Source: Bacteroidota bacterium | GTDB taxonomy: Bacteria > Bacteroidota > Bacteroidia > Chitinophagales > Chitinophagaceae | DNA: 22,291 nucleotides | Assembly: GCA_023433265.1 (NCBI GenBank) | Contig: JAEZDR010000096.1 | Coordinates: 1 to 22,291 of the forward strand | Reading direction: 5' to 3' | Part shown: positions 7,487 to 15,462 of the stretch, one piece after another | How the letters are laid out: the number at the start of each line of letters is the position of its first letter | Position numbering within the stretch: position 1 is the stretch's first letter | Made by a program: the position numbers and the translations under genes | Notes under the pieces: model-generated | Told to the model about the DNA's origin: nothing | What the model saw: the letters and a program-made list of their open reading frames with translations, nothing else | Database searches by the model: none

Positions 7487-7612
7487 ACACTGTTATTTCG
7501 TCAGGCTAAGTATCCTTGACGTTATTACAGATTGATATCTCTCTGACAATTAACAAGAGTCTCCGGAGCCAGTTTTGACTTTAAGGCATGAATTTTATAT
7601 GGTTACGCTATA

Positions 7613-8701
7613 ATGGTAATAGCGGCAGACATACCGGTGAAGGTTTCGAGGAGAGTAATGAAAACATTGCACCTCGACGCAGAAAAAACAGCAGCAGTTA
7701 TAAACCTGGTATATGTATCGGATAAGGAGGAGGGAATTAAAAGGAATAAAGCTGCGGAAGGCTTTGAATTTTTCTACAAAGGGAAAAAACTAAAGGATGA
7801 AGCAACGCTTCTTCGTATAAAAAAACTGGTTTTACCGCCTGCATGGACAGACGTTTGGATCTGCCCAAACCCGGACGGCCATTTACAGGCCACTGGGTTA
7901 GATGCATTAGGGCGTAAACAATATAAGTACCACGCTCTTTGGACAAGCTTCAGGAATCAAACAAAGTTTTACCACCTTTTGGAATTTGGAAAATGTTTGC
8001 CGCAAATACGGCAACAGGTAGCTAAAGACCTTAGGGAGACACAGCTTAGTTTAACGAAAGTGTTAGCTCTCGTAGTAACACTTATGGAGGAGACCACCAT
8101 CAGGATAGGCAATAATGCGTACGAAAAGCTGTATGGATCATTTGGTCTTACGACCCTTAAGGACAAACATGTGGACATTAACGGCGCTACCGTAAAGTTT
8201 AGCTTTAAAGGAAAGAAAGGGGTAGAGCATGAAGTGCAATTAAAAAGCAAGAAGCTGGCAAGTATAGTAAAGCAATGCAAAGACATTCCTGGTAAAGAAC
8301 TGTTCCAATATTATGATGCAGAAGGCAGAAGGCAATGCATTGATTCAGGCATGGTAAATGATTATATCAAGACGGTAAGTGGCGGCAGTTTTACAGCAAA
8401 AGACTTCAGGACCTGGACAGGAACGGTGCAGGCGTTGGTGAAATTGAAGGAGACGGGATGCTGCGAAACCGCTGCAGAAACCAAGAAGAAGATTGTAGAG
8501 GTCCTGGATCATGTAGCAAAGCAATTGGGAAATACCAGAGCGGTTTGCAAAAAGTACTATGTACACCCGGTTGTTTTTAACCTCTACGAAAACAAGAGCC
8601 TCGAGAAATACTGGAATGCACTTGAGAAGCTTGTAGGTAACTCGCCATACGATCTGAAGCCCGAAGAAAAACTGTTGATGAAGATTTTAGAAACGAATTA
8701 A
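7613..8701 (+). CDS. DNA topoisomerase IB (poxvirus/bacterial type)
   Basis: A 362-residue type IB topoisomerase that relaxes supercoils through a transient 3'-phosphotyrosine bond. The catalytic pentad is recognisable and collinear with the Deinococcus enzyme as I remember it: Arg164 (TTIRIGN), Lys201 in the KGKKG hairpin, Arg266 (KDFRTWTGT), Asn307 (in place of the poxviral His) and nucleophile Tyr316 (CKKYYVHP). The N-terminal domain includes the LVLPPAWTDVWICP and HLQATGLDALGRKQYKYH segments. The ATG at 7613 is used; an alternative ATG at 7658, preceded by a purine-rich GAGGAGAG, would still keep every known motif. It is the first gene of a same-strand run with ku, PE and ligD, with 10 nt to ku, so a role around DNA ends is suggested but not shown. 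Confidence 0.93.
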   Translation: MVIAADIPVKVSRRVMKTLHLDAEKTAAVINLVYVSDKEEGIKRNKAAEGFEFFYKGKKLKDEATLLRIKKLVLPPAWTDVWICPNPDGHLQATGLDALGRKQYKYHALWTSFRNQTKFYHLLEFGKCLPQIRQQVAKDLRETQLSLTKVLALVVTLMEETTIRIGNNAYEKLYGSFGLTTLKDKHVDINGATVKFSFKGKKGVEHEVQLKSKKLASIVKQCKDIPGKELFQYYDAEGRRQCIDSGMVNDYIKTVSGGSFTAKDFRTWTGTVQALVKLKETGCCETAAETKKKIVEVLDHVAKQLGNTRAVCKKYYVHPVVFNLYENKSLEKYWNALEKLVGNSPYDLKPEEKLLMKILETN

Positions 8702-8711
8702 ATACTGAGGT

Positions 8712-9497
8712 ATGCGACCATTATGGACGGGGGCAATAGGATTTGGACTGGTAAATATTCCGGTAAAACTATACTCGGCTACCCAGGGCAGCGAGCTGAG
8801 CCTTGATATGCTGGATAAAAAAGACCACTCGAACATCAAATACAAACGAGTGAATGCAAATACAGGCAAAGAGGTTGAATGGGGGAATATAGTGAAGGGT
8901 TATAAGATGGGCGATGACTATGTGGTACTCGACGATAAAGACTTTGAAGCAGCAAATGCAAAAAAGAGCAAGTTGATAGAGATTATCCAGTTCGTTGAAG
9001 AAACAGAGATCGATGTCATCTATTACGAAATGCCGTATTACCTGGAACCTGACAAGGGAGGAGAAAAGCCTTATGCCTTATTAAGAGAAGCCTTACACAA
9101 GGCAGGGAAAGTAGGCATCGCCTCGTTTGTTATGCGCACAAAAGAGCATCTTGCCATTATAAGGAGCACTGATAAAGTAATTCAGCTAAACAGAATTCGC
9201 TTTGCTGAAGAAATAAAAGATGTGGAGGATCTTAAACTGCCGAAGCAAATAACTATTAAGCCGGCAGAATTAAAAATGGCCACCACGCTTATTGATCAGC
9301 TAACTGAAAAGTTTGATATAAAAGCTTTTAAGGACACGTATACCGAGCAACTCATGAAGGTGATTCATGCAAAAGCGAAGGGCAAGAAAATTAAGACTGA
9401 ACACATGAAAGTTGTGCACAGTACAACTGACGACTTAATGGCACAACTTAAAGCCAGCGTTACTGCCATGAATCCTAAACGTAAGAAGGCGTCATGA
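8712..9497 (+). CDS. ku: Ku DNA end-binding protein
   Basis: A 261-residue bacterial Ku, a homodimeric ring that threads onto double-strand break ends and recruits LigD. The N-terminus MRPLWTGAIGFGLVNIPVKLY is the standard start of bacterial Ku, followed by a beta-barrel core (YYEMPYYLEPDKGG, then YALLREAL and GIASFVMRTKEHLAII). The C-terminus after about residue 220 is Lys-rich (AKAKGKKIKTEHMK, ending NPKRKKAS), like tails that help DNA binding or LigD recruitment in other species. The ATG is 10 nt after the topoisomerase stop. The TGA overlaps the ATG of the next gene (9494-9497), which indicates translational coupling in an end-joining operon. It is cytoplasmic and nucleoid associated. Confidence 0.96.
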   Translation: MRPLWTGAIGFGLVNIPVKLYSATQGSELSLDMLDKKDHSNIKYKRVNANTGKEVEWGNIVKGYKMGDDYVVLDDKDFEAANAKKSKLIEIIQFVEETEIDVIYYEMPYYLEPDKGGEKPYALLREALHKAGKVGIASFVMRTKEHLAIIRSTDKVIQLNRIRFAEEIKDVEDLKLPKQITIKPAELKMATTLIDQLTEKFDIKAFKDTYTEQLMKVIHAKAKGKKIKTEHMKVVHSTTDDLMAQLKASVTAMNPKRKKAS

Positions 9498-10150
9498 GTT
9501 TAAAACAGTACGATAAAAAGAGAAACTTTAAGGCGACGCCAGAGCCAACGGGGAAGAACAAAACAAAGAAAGAACGCGCTCCTCTCATATTTGTGGTGCA
9601 GCGACATAAAGCGTCGCGCCTGCATTACGATTTTAGAATAGAAATGGAAGGAGTTTTGAAAAGTTGGGCCGTGCCAAAAGGGCCTAGCCTTAATCCGTCT
9701 GATAAGCGGCTTGCAATGATGGTGGAAGACCATCCCTACGACTATAAGGACTTCGAAGGTGAAATACCCGCGGGAAACTATGGAGCCGGGATTGTTGAAA
9801 TATGGGACAATGGCACCGTGACAGATATTGCCGGAAATGACAGAGATGATTCAGAAAAGAACCTCTTAGAAGGTCTTCAGTCCGGCAACCTGAAGCTGAA
9901 GTTAAAAGGAAGGAAGTTGAAAGGAGAGTTTGCATTGGTAAAGCTGAAGAAGGCTGAAGACAATTCATGGCTACTTATCAAGCATAGGGATAAATATTCA
10001 GTAGAAGAAGATTACAACAGTGAGGACTTTACTGCCCGCAACTCACCCATCAATAAATGGATTGCCGCGCAACAGGTAAAAAAAAAGCAAGTTCCAAATG
10101 CAGGCTCCGTGAAACCAACAAAGCCAGGGAGGAAGAAGACGTCAGCATGA
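9494..10150 (+). CDS. Stand-alone LigD 3'-phosphoesterase (PE) domain protein
   Basis: 218 residues. It corresponds to the PE module of LigD, which removes 3'-phosphates and 3'-ribonucleotides at broken ends in a metal-dependent manner. The active-site residues are all present at the spacing of the Pseudomonas domain: His38, His44, Asp46 and Arg48 in QRHKASRLHYDFR, then His80 and Tyr84 in EDHPYDY. The GEIPAGNYGAGIVEIWDNG and LLIKHRDKY segments complete the domain. A flexible Lys-rich tail follows residue 194. An A9 run at 10078-10086 contains an in-frame A AAA AAG heptamer (10081-10087) within the region where the ligase frame is also open. It overlaps ku and ligD by 4 nt on either side. PE is usually fused to ligase and polymerase domains; here it is separate. 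Confidence 0.93.
   Translation: MSLKQYDKKRNFKATPEPTGKNKTKKERAPLIFVVQRHKASRLHYDFRIEMEGVLKSWAVPKGPSLNPSDKRLAMMVEDHPYDYKDFEGEIPAGNYGAGIVEIWDNGTVTDIAGNDRDDSEKNLLEGLQSGNLKLKLKGRKLKGEFALVKLKKAEDNSWLLIKHRDKYSVEEDYNSEDFTARNSPINKWIAAQQVKKKQVPNAGSVKPTKPGRKKTSA
10081..10087 (+). promoter_or_regulatory. Candidate -1 frameshift (slippery) site A AAA AAG
   Basis: In the PE reading frame the codons GTA AAA AAA AAG create the heptamer A AAA AAG, the same type that drives the dnaX frameshift in Escherichia coli. A -1 shift would enter the ligase frame, which is open from 10057 (stop at 10054) to 12132. No upstream Shine-Dalgarno-like stimulator and only weak downstream stems (GGCT/AGCC) were found, so use is uncertain. 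Confidence 0.35.
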
Positions 10151-12132
10151 GAAGCATGATAAGTAAAGGAAGAAAGTTGGAACATTTTATTCCTGCCATG
10201 CTAGCTAAGGAAAGCAGTAAAGTGTTTGATAGCGATGACTGGTTGTACGAAATAAAATGGGACGGATACCGGGCCCTGTCAGAAATTGACAGTAAAGAGG
10301 TGAAGCTCTACTCAAGAAATGGATTGCTTTTCAATGATTATTATCCTACGCTGATATCGGAACTTAAAAAGATTAAAAAGAAGATTGTAATAGATGGAGA
10401 AATAGTGGTGCTGGACGAAAATGGAATGCCTAACTTTCAAATGCTTCAGCATTATGGTAATAACCAGGGCCACCCCCTGGTTTATTATGTTTTCGACATA
10501 TTATATAAAGACGACGAGGACGTTACCGGTTGGCCATTGATTGACAGGAAAGAATTACTGCAGAAGCTTCTGCCCAAAAGCGATATCATCCGGTATTCTG
10601 ATCACATCGTTGGAAATGGTGGAAACTTCTTTGACCTTGCAAAAAGCAAGAACCTAGAAGGTATCATGGCCAAAAAAGCTAACAGCCTCTATGTACCGGG
10701 TAAGAGATCGAGCGACTGGCTTAAGATAAAGCACCATCAAACAGATGAGGCAATCATTGTGGGATATACTGAACCAACAGGAGGGCGGAACCACTTTGGG
10801 GCTTTGGTACTTGGCGAGAGAAAAGGAAAAGAACTGGTTTATGCAGGCCACACGGGTACGGGATTCGACACTAAGAAGCTTAAAGAAATTTACCAGCTAC
10901 TACAGCCTTTGAAAACGGATAAGTCGCCGTTTAAGCAAAAGGTGCGAACGAATACGCCGGTTACATGGGTTAAACCGAGGCTGGTTTGCGAACTTAAGTT
11001 CACCGAAAAAACCAGGGATGGTATGCTAAGGCATCCAGTGTTCCTGCGGTTAAGAAAGGATAAGACACCCGAAGAGGTCACGATTGATCAAGATAAGAAT
11101 GCTGTTTCTATGAATACTCCTGCACCGAAACCAGTAAAAAGAAAGGGAACAACAAAAAAGGCTGCTCCTAAGAAGGAGAAGCCAGTGAAAAAGAAAAGCT
11201 CCGAAAAGGAAGCGGGCAGGAATGACGAAGTTTTAAAAGTTGGCAGGCATAAGATTATTGTAACCAATAAGAATAAGGTATACTTTCCGAAGGACGGCAT
11301 CACCAAGCTGGAGGTGGTAAAATATTACGAAGCCATTGCTGACTATATTTTGCCCTACCTGAAAGACCGCCCGGAGAGCTTAAAGCGCAACCCAAATGGA
11401 ATCAGTAATCCCGGATTCTACCATAAAGATGCTGCAGAAGAAGCCCCTTCGTATGTGGAAAGCTTTGAAGTTGCCTCTGATAACCAGAATAAGGTAATCA
11501 ATTATATAGTTTGCAACAATAAAGCGACCCTGCTTTATATGGCAAAACTGGGATGCATAGAAATAAACCCATGGCATTCTACAACCAAGAAGCCTGATCA
11601 TCCCTCCTACTTTATCATTGATATTGACCCGTCAGAAGAAAATACTACCGACCAGGTTGTGGAAGCTGCACTAGCTGTAAAAAAAGTGCTGGACAAAGCA
11701 GGCGCACCCGGGTTTATCAAAACATCCGGTTCTACTGGTTTGCATATCTATGTCCCGACTGCAGGCAAGTATACCTATGAACAAGTGAAGGACTTTTGTC
11801 ATCTCATTTGCCGTGTGGCCCAGGAAATGCTACCGGAGTTTACCACTTTGGAACGGAATGTAAAAAAGAGAGGAAAGCATCGTATTTACATGGATTATTT
11901 ACAGAACAATCCCGGTCAAACCATTGCAAGCGTTTATAGCCTTAGGCCAAAAGATGGCGCAACGGTGTCAACGCCGCTTGAGTGGAACGAAGTAAAAAAG
12001 GGATTGAACATCAAAGACTATAACATCCATACGATACACGACAGGCTGAAGCAGAATGGCGATTTATTTAAAGGAGTACTCGGTAAAGGAATAGATATGC
12101 TGAAGTGTTTGAAGAGGTTGCAAGGTAAATAA
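10147..12132 (+). CDS. ligD: LigD-type ATP-dependent DNA ligase-polymerase
   Basis: 661 residues from the ATG at 10147, which overlaps the PE stop (ATGA). The ATP-dependent ligase domain (about 1-318) has the nucleotidyl lysine Lys37 in EIKWDGYR, followed by IDGEIVVLD, YYVFDILY, EGIMAKKANSLYVPG and DWLKIK, then an OB-fold. A Lys/Pro/Ala-rich tether spans about residues 323-360. The primase-type polymerase domain (about 362-661) has metal-binding Asp492 and Asp494 (IDIDPSE), KTSGSTGLHIYVP, and Asp583 in MDYLQN. It fills gaps with ribo- or deoxynucleotides and seals breaks held by Ku. An in-frame earlier ATG at 10057 gives 30 extra residues inside the PE gene, with no family similarity. The order Lig-Pol without fused PE is noteworthy given the adjacent PE gene. 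Confidence 0.93.
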   Translation: MRSMISKGRKLEHFIPAMLAKESSKVFDSDDWLYEIKWDGYRALSEIDSKEVKLYSRNGLLFNDYYPTLISELKKIKKKIVIDGEIVVLDENGMPNFQMLQHYGNNQGHPLVYYVFDILYKDDEDVTGWPLIDRKELLQKLLPKSDIIRYSDHIVGNGGNFFDLAKSKNLEGIMAKKANSLYVPGKRSSDWLKIKHHQTDEAIIVGYTEPTGGRNHFGALVLGERKGKELVYAGHTGTGFDTKKLKEIYQLLQPLKTDKSPFKQKVRTNTPVTWVKPRLVCELKFTEKTRDGMLRHPVFLRLRKDKTPEEVTIDQDKNAVSMNTPAPKPVKRKGTTKKAAPKKEKPVKKKSSEKEAGRNDEVLKVGRHKIIVTNKNKVYFPKDGITKLEVVKYYEAIADYILPYLKDRPESLKRNPNGISNPGFYHKDAAEEAPSYVESFEVASDNQNKVINYIVCNNKATLLYMAKLGCIEINPWHSTTKKPDHPSYFIIDIDPSEENTTDQVVEAALAVKKVLDKAGAPGFIKTSGSTGLHIYVPTAGKYTYEQVKDFCHLICRVAQEMLPEFTTLERNVKKRGKHRIYMDYLQNNPGQTIASVYSLRPKDGATVSTPLEWNEVKKGLNIKDYNIHTIHDRLKQNGDLFKGVLGKGIDMLKCLKRLQGK

Positions 12133-12248
12133 GGTAGTTAAAAAGCTTCTCCCAATATAATGTCGTTTCCTTAGCCTGCTTTGCCTGAACAATATTGAAG
12201 GATTTTCAGCATCTGAGAGGTCAATAACACTAATCAGTCGCCTGCTTT

Positions 12249-12256
12249 TATCTTTG
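12249..12256 (+). promoter_or_regulatory. -7 promoter element of the Ldh-family gene
   Basis: TATCTTTG is a perfect match to TAnnTTTG and ends 4 nt before the ATG at 12261. No clear -33 TTTG lies 19-21 bp upstream. The spacing predicts a leaderless or almost leaderless transcript. Confidence 0.6.
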
Positions 12257-12260
12257 CGGG

Positions 12261-13361
12261 ATGGCAGATGTTGTGTTAGCGTACGAAAAACTTTTTGATT
12301 TTGTGAACCGTACGTTCCGGATGATAGGTTTCAATGCTGATGATGCTGATATAGCCACTACGGTTCTTCTAAGCGCAGATCTAAGGGGTGTAGATAGTCA
12401 CGGCGTAGCAAGGTTGAGCGGTTACTTACGACTTTACGAAGCGGGCCGCATCAATGCGAGACCCCGGTTTGTTGTGGAGCATGAAACGCCATCCACTGCG
12501 CTCGTAGACGCGGATGCCGCTGTGGGTTTAGTGGCTGCACCTTACGCAATGAAGATTGCTATTGACAAAGCCCGCCGGGCTGGCACAGGTTGGGTATGTG
12601 TGAAAAACTCTAATCATTTTGGCATTGCAGGATATCACGCAATGTTAGCGCTGCATCACGACATGATTGGCATAGCAATGACCAATGCAAGTGCGCTGGT
12701 AGCTCCCACCTTTTCTGTTGACAAGATGCTCGGCACAAATCCAATAGCCGTTGCAGTACCTGCGAAGGAGGAACCTCCGTTTGTAGCTGATTTTGCTACA
12801 ACCACTGCTTCAAACGGCAAACTGGAACTGCTGCAACGCAAGGGAGAACCAGCCCCGTATGGTTGGGTACAGGATAGTGAAGGCAACCCCTCGACCAATG
12901 CAAGACAGCTTTATGACGGAGGCTCGATGCTACCGCTTGGCAGTGACCGTGAACATGGAAGCCACAAAGGATATGCGCTTGGTAGCATTGTAGACATCTT
13001 TTCTGCAGTGTTAAGTGGTGCTAGTTATGCGCCTTTCGCTCCACCGTTTCCTGCTTATATCCCTATGCCACCGGTGATGTATGGGCAGGGCCTGGGGCAT
13101 TTCTTTGGTGCGATAAGGATAGATGCTTTTAGACCTGCAGCGGAGTTTAAACACCATATGGATAATTGGATGAAGCATTTTAGGAAGGCCAGGACCATAA
13201 AGGGCTACGACAAAGTACTGATTCCCGGCGATCCTGAACGGGAGACGGAAACAGAAAGAAGAAAGCATGGAATTCCTCTACCCGAAAAATTATATATCGA
13301 ATTAAGAGAATTGGGAAAGAAGTTCAGTATCAGTATCGACGAAGGAAGACAGGTACTTTAG
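12261..13361 (+). CDS. Ldh-family (malate/L-lactate dehydrogenase-like) oxidoreductase
   Basis: 366 residues. The family (malate/L-lactate/ureidoglycolate dehydrogenases, YbiC/AllD-like) uses NAD(P) to oxidise 2-hydroxy acids and is unrelated to the Rossmann-fold lactate dehydrogenases. The N-terminal signature ADLRGVDSHGVARL contains the conserved His47. VKNSNHFGIAGY (115-126) holds the second conserved His119. MLGTNPIAVAVP, FVADFATTTASNGK and GSHKGYALGSIVDIFS are the cofactor and core segments. Length is normal. It is cytoplasmic. The substrate cannot be predicted from the sequence. It is preceded by a perfect -7 element and probably monocistronic. Its stop lies only 4 nt from the stop of the convergent UbiA gene. 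Confidence 0.92.
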   Translation: MADVVLAYEKLFDFVNRTFRMIGFNADDADIATTVLLSADLRGVDSHGVARLSGYLRLYEAGRINARPRFVVEHETPSTALVDADAAVGLVAAPYAMKIAIDKARRAGTGWVCVKNSNHFGIAGYHAMLALHHDMIGIAMTNASALVAPTFSVDKMLGTNPIAVAVPAKEEPPFVADFATTTASNGKLELLQRKGEPAPYGWVQDSEGNPSTNARQLYDGGSMLPLGSDREHGSHKGYALGSIVDIFSAVLSGASYAPFAPPFPAYIPMPPVMYGQGLGHFFGAIRIDAFRPAAEFKHHMDNWMKHFRKARTIKGYDKVLIPGDPERETETERRKHGIPLPEKLYIELRELGKKFSISIDEGRQVL

Positions 13362-13365
13362 CAAC

Positions 13366-14298
13366 CTAGCCGAATATTCTAAAGAATATCATAGAGAAAA
13401 TGCCGGCGAGCATGATCCACTTAACCTGACTGCTGATACGATGGTAGTCCGCAGGATTGTTGGCCCTGGCTAGTCGTTTGAATAAAAGTAATAACGGTAC
13501 AATGATGAGAAGAATGCAATAGATAGCACTGATCCACCATCCGAATTGAAGTACATAGAATTGTACTATACATAGCAATATAATGAGGATGACCAACCAA
13601 ACACTAACAAAGATTCTGCTGGCAACCATACCCCATACAATCGGCATTGTTTTGCAACCATAAATACGGTCGCCATTGATATCTTCCATATCCTTTACCA
13701 CTTCCCGAACCAGTGAAATGATATAAGCAAACCCGGCGTAGAGAAAGCTTATCCGAGTGAGCTTCATAGTGAGCTCCCTGTCACCGAAAAGTAAGTTGCT
13801 TGTTTCGGCGTATGATATTACAAGCACAGTCCAGGCTGTAAGAAGAGAAATAACAATGTTGCCTATGAGCAATTTCTTTTTAAGCGAAATACTATAGACA
13901 AATAGCAGCAGTACACATGCAGCATTAGCAAACCCCAGGAATTTAACTCTTGAGGTAGCATCTATATAAAAACCGATGAGTATACCTATAAGACTTAAGA
14001 CGATATGCCAAACAATAGCCCACCTGCGCTTAATGTGTTTATCGATAACAACATGTTGTGGCTTATTGATGATATCGATATTGAGATCGAAATAATCGTT
14101 GATGATATTACCGGCCGCTGCGATAAGTACAGAACTAACTACCAACAATAGCCACCTGAAACCTGAAAGATTTGGCTGTACGCCCGCTTCTTCAAAATTG
14201 GGAACAACGATACAAAAGAAAAACAGCAACTGGGTGATGCCAATGAATACCAGGTTAGGCCACCGAACCAATCGCAGGAAGACAGGTATTAATCTCAA
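13366..14298 (-). CDS. UbiA-family prenyltransferase
   Basis: A 310-residue polytopic membrane protein of the UbiA superfamily that transfers an isoprenoid chain from a diphosphate to an acceptor. Both Asp-rich motifs are present: NDYFDLNID (residues 67-75) and KDMEDINGD (202-210). It resembles the group annotated in Bacteroidota as geranylgeranylglycerol-phosphate geranylgeranyltransferase-like; the acceptor (quinone, haem or lipid) cannot be settled here. A stop codon (14302-14304) stands just upstream and no ATG fits, so TTG at 14298 is the best start and is unusual. It lies 24 nt after the HAD phosphatase and probably shares its transcript. A 6-bp inverted repeat ATATTC-TAAA-GAATAT (13374-13389) sits in its last codons. 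Confidence 0.87.
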   Translation of the reverse strand: MRLIPVFLRLVRWPNLVFIGITQLLFFFCIVVPNFEEAGVQPNLSGFRWLLLVVSSVLIAAAGNIINDYFDLNIDIINKPQHVVIDKHIKRRWAIVWHIVLSLIGILIGFYIDATSRVKFLGFANAACVLLLFVYSISLKKKLLIGNIVISLLTAWTVLVISYAETSNLLFGDRELTMKLTRISFLYAGFAYIISLVREVVKDMEDINGDRIYGCKTMPIVWGMVASRIFVSVWLVILIILLCIVQFYVLQFGWWISAIYCILLIIVPLLLLFKRLARANNPADYHRISSQVKWIMLAGIFSMIFFRIFG

Positions 14299-14322
14299 CG
14301 CTCAGGGTTTGGTTCAAATGTA

Positions 14323-14844
14323 CTACTTTGATTTTACGGAGGTATCTATGGTCCAATCGCCCTTTAGCTTCATTACTTTCTCTATCACATCCCGTCCACA
14401 GCCATACCCCCCCTTCAAAGGAGAAATATAGCTACAAAGTTGCCTGATTTCAGCTACTGCATCATTTGGGCAGCAGGCGAGGCCTACGAACTGCATAACA
14501 TTTACATCAGGAATGTCATCGCCCATGAACAATACTTCTTCCTTATCTATTGAACGAGCTTCAAGGTAATCCTGCAGGCAGGCAAGTTTATCTTCCACCT
14601 GCATCCACACGTCATGAACTCCAAGTTTGTTTAAGCGCTCCCTTACTTCGGGCGAGTCGCCCCCGCTAATTACCATCACCCTATAACCTTTCTTGATTGC
14701 TAACTGCAATGCATATCCATCTTTTACATTCATTCTGCGGGCCATTAGACCTCCCCCTAAAACGAATACGAAGCCATCCGTTAATACACCATCAACATCA
14801 AATACAAAGGTTGTGATCTTCTCAAAACGCTGGAGGATACTCAT
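14323..14844 (-). CDS. KdsC-like HAD-family phosphatase
   Basis: A 173-residue capless HAD phosphatase. Motif I VFDVDGVLTDG holds the nucleophile Asp16 and acid Asp18. NVKDGYAL is the KdsC-type substrate segment. Motif II is VMVISGGDS, motif III the Lys of VEDKLACL, and motif IV MGDDIPD. KdsC removes phosphate from Kdo-8-phosphate in lipopolysaccharide synthesis. Here SGG replaces the SGR usual in KdsC, so the substrate may differ. The ATG at 14844 is chosen: the in-frame TTG at 14853 falls inside a perfect TACCTTTG promoter element. It precedes ubiA by 24 nt and follows gtrA by 27 nt. Confidence 0.88.
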   Translation of the reverse strand: MSILQRFEKITTFVFDVDGVLTDGFVFVLGGGLMARRMNVKDGYALQLAIKKGYRVMVISGGDSPEVRERLNKLGVHDVWMQVEDKLACLQDYLEARSIDKEEVLFMGDDIPDVNVMQFVGLACCPNDAVAEIRQLCSYISPLKGGYGCGRDVIEKVMKLKGDWTIDTSVKSK

Positions 14845-14850
14845 AGATGA

Positions 14851-14858
14851 CAAAGGTA
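14851..14858 (-). promoter_or_regulatory. -7 promoter element of the HAD phosphatase gene
   Basis: TACCTTTG (minus strand) is a perfect TAnnTTTG element that ends 6 nt before the ATG at 14844 and lies just downstream of the gtrA stop. It argues for separate transcription of the phosphatase-UbiA pair and against the TTG start. Confidence 0.6.
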
Positions 14859-14871
14859 TTTAACTGTGCTA

Positions 14872-15393
14872 TTACTCGCCCGGACTAACTTTTCCGGCAT
14901 TGGACGATTTAAACGAGAAATGTCGCTGCGAAACGTAGCTAAAAGCGATGACTATAACTGAAGTTACAATTTTAGAAGGGGTAGGAAACCAGCCAAACTG
15001 TTCAATAAACAGCTTTAGGAATACATAGTTCAAGAAAATACAAGCGAGGACAACCAGGAAATACCTGAATAGCTGCACCCTCTTCTTTGTAGAGGTTTCC
15101 TGCCAAACTACATATCGGCTGAGGTAGAAACCAATGGGAAATGTGATAAAGAAGGAAAAAATAAAAGCAGCTATATATGCGCTAATTGCTATACCGGATG
15201 TGATATGAAGCACCTGCTGATGGAGAACGAAATTGTAAATGAATGCGTAGAGCACAATGTCTAAACCGGTATTAATACCCCCACATGCCGCATACCTAAA
15301 GGTTTGTAAGGGCATAAAACGGGAGAAGAATGGATAGAAGATATCGATCAGGTTGAGAATCGTTTGCCTAGTATGGTTATGAACCCGCCTCAT
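14872..15393 (-). CDS. GtrA-family membrane protein
   Basis: 173 residues with four predicted membrane segments (about residues 32-54, 63-88, 104-124 and 132-152) and the family start FRYAACGGINTGLDIVLY. GtrA-like proteins are thought to help flip or present polyprenyl-linked sugars for cell-surface glycan modification. The N-terminus has a basic cytoplasmic region (MRRVHNHTRQ). The ATG at 15393 is preceded at 9 nt by a TATTTTCG element (15403-15410, minus strand) that may be its -7 box. It is upstream of the KdsC-like phosphatase, which fits an envelope-glycan theme, although no glycosyltransferase is adjacent. Confidence 0.85.
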   Translation of the reverse strand: MRRVHNHTRQTILNLIDIFYPFFSRFMPLQTFRYAACGGINTGLDIVLYAFIYNFVLHQQVLHITSGIAISAYIAAFIFSFFITFPIGFYLSRYVVWQETSTKKRVQLFRYFLVVLACIFLNYVFLKLFIEQFGWFPTPSKIVTSVIVIAFSYVSQRHFSFKSSNAGKVSPGE

Positions 15394-15462
15394 TTAAACT
15401 CCGCGAAAATAATTTCTTTAGGCGTTGCCAGTGCCAGCCTTTATACACAGGTTTCTATAACA

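Larger units (their letters stand above)
7291..7612. other. Non-coding gap upstream of the end-joining operon
   Basis: No gene is supported here. From left to right it holds a hairpin (TATCG-GGT arms with one mismatch, 7335-7355), an 11-bp periodic array (7370-7435, listed separately), a short GAAG/CTTC hairpin near 7444, and a 7-bp inverted repeat ATAATCC/GGATTAT at 7461-7486. A convincing -33/-7 promoter for the downstream operon was not identified. Confidence 0.6.

Noticed and set aside
10057..10146. Upstream ATG extension of ligD by 30 residues
   Set aside because: It lies wholly inside the PE gene, its peptide has no LigD similarity, and the ATGA overlap at 10147 is the same coupling seen between ku and PE. 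The open frame is still relevant for frameshifting.
9494..12132. Split LigD as a pseudogene
   Set aside because: All catalytic residues of the PE, ligase and polymerase parts are intact and both genes have normal starts and stops.
13374..13389. ATATTC-TAAA-GAATAT inverted repeat as a terminator between the convergent Ldh and UbiA genes
   Set aside because: It is AT-rich, inside the ubiA coding end, and no T-tract follows on either strand.
14845..14853. TTG start for the HAD phosphatase
   Set aside because: The TTG is part of the TACCTTTG promoter element; the ATG at 14844 is better.
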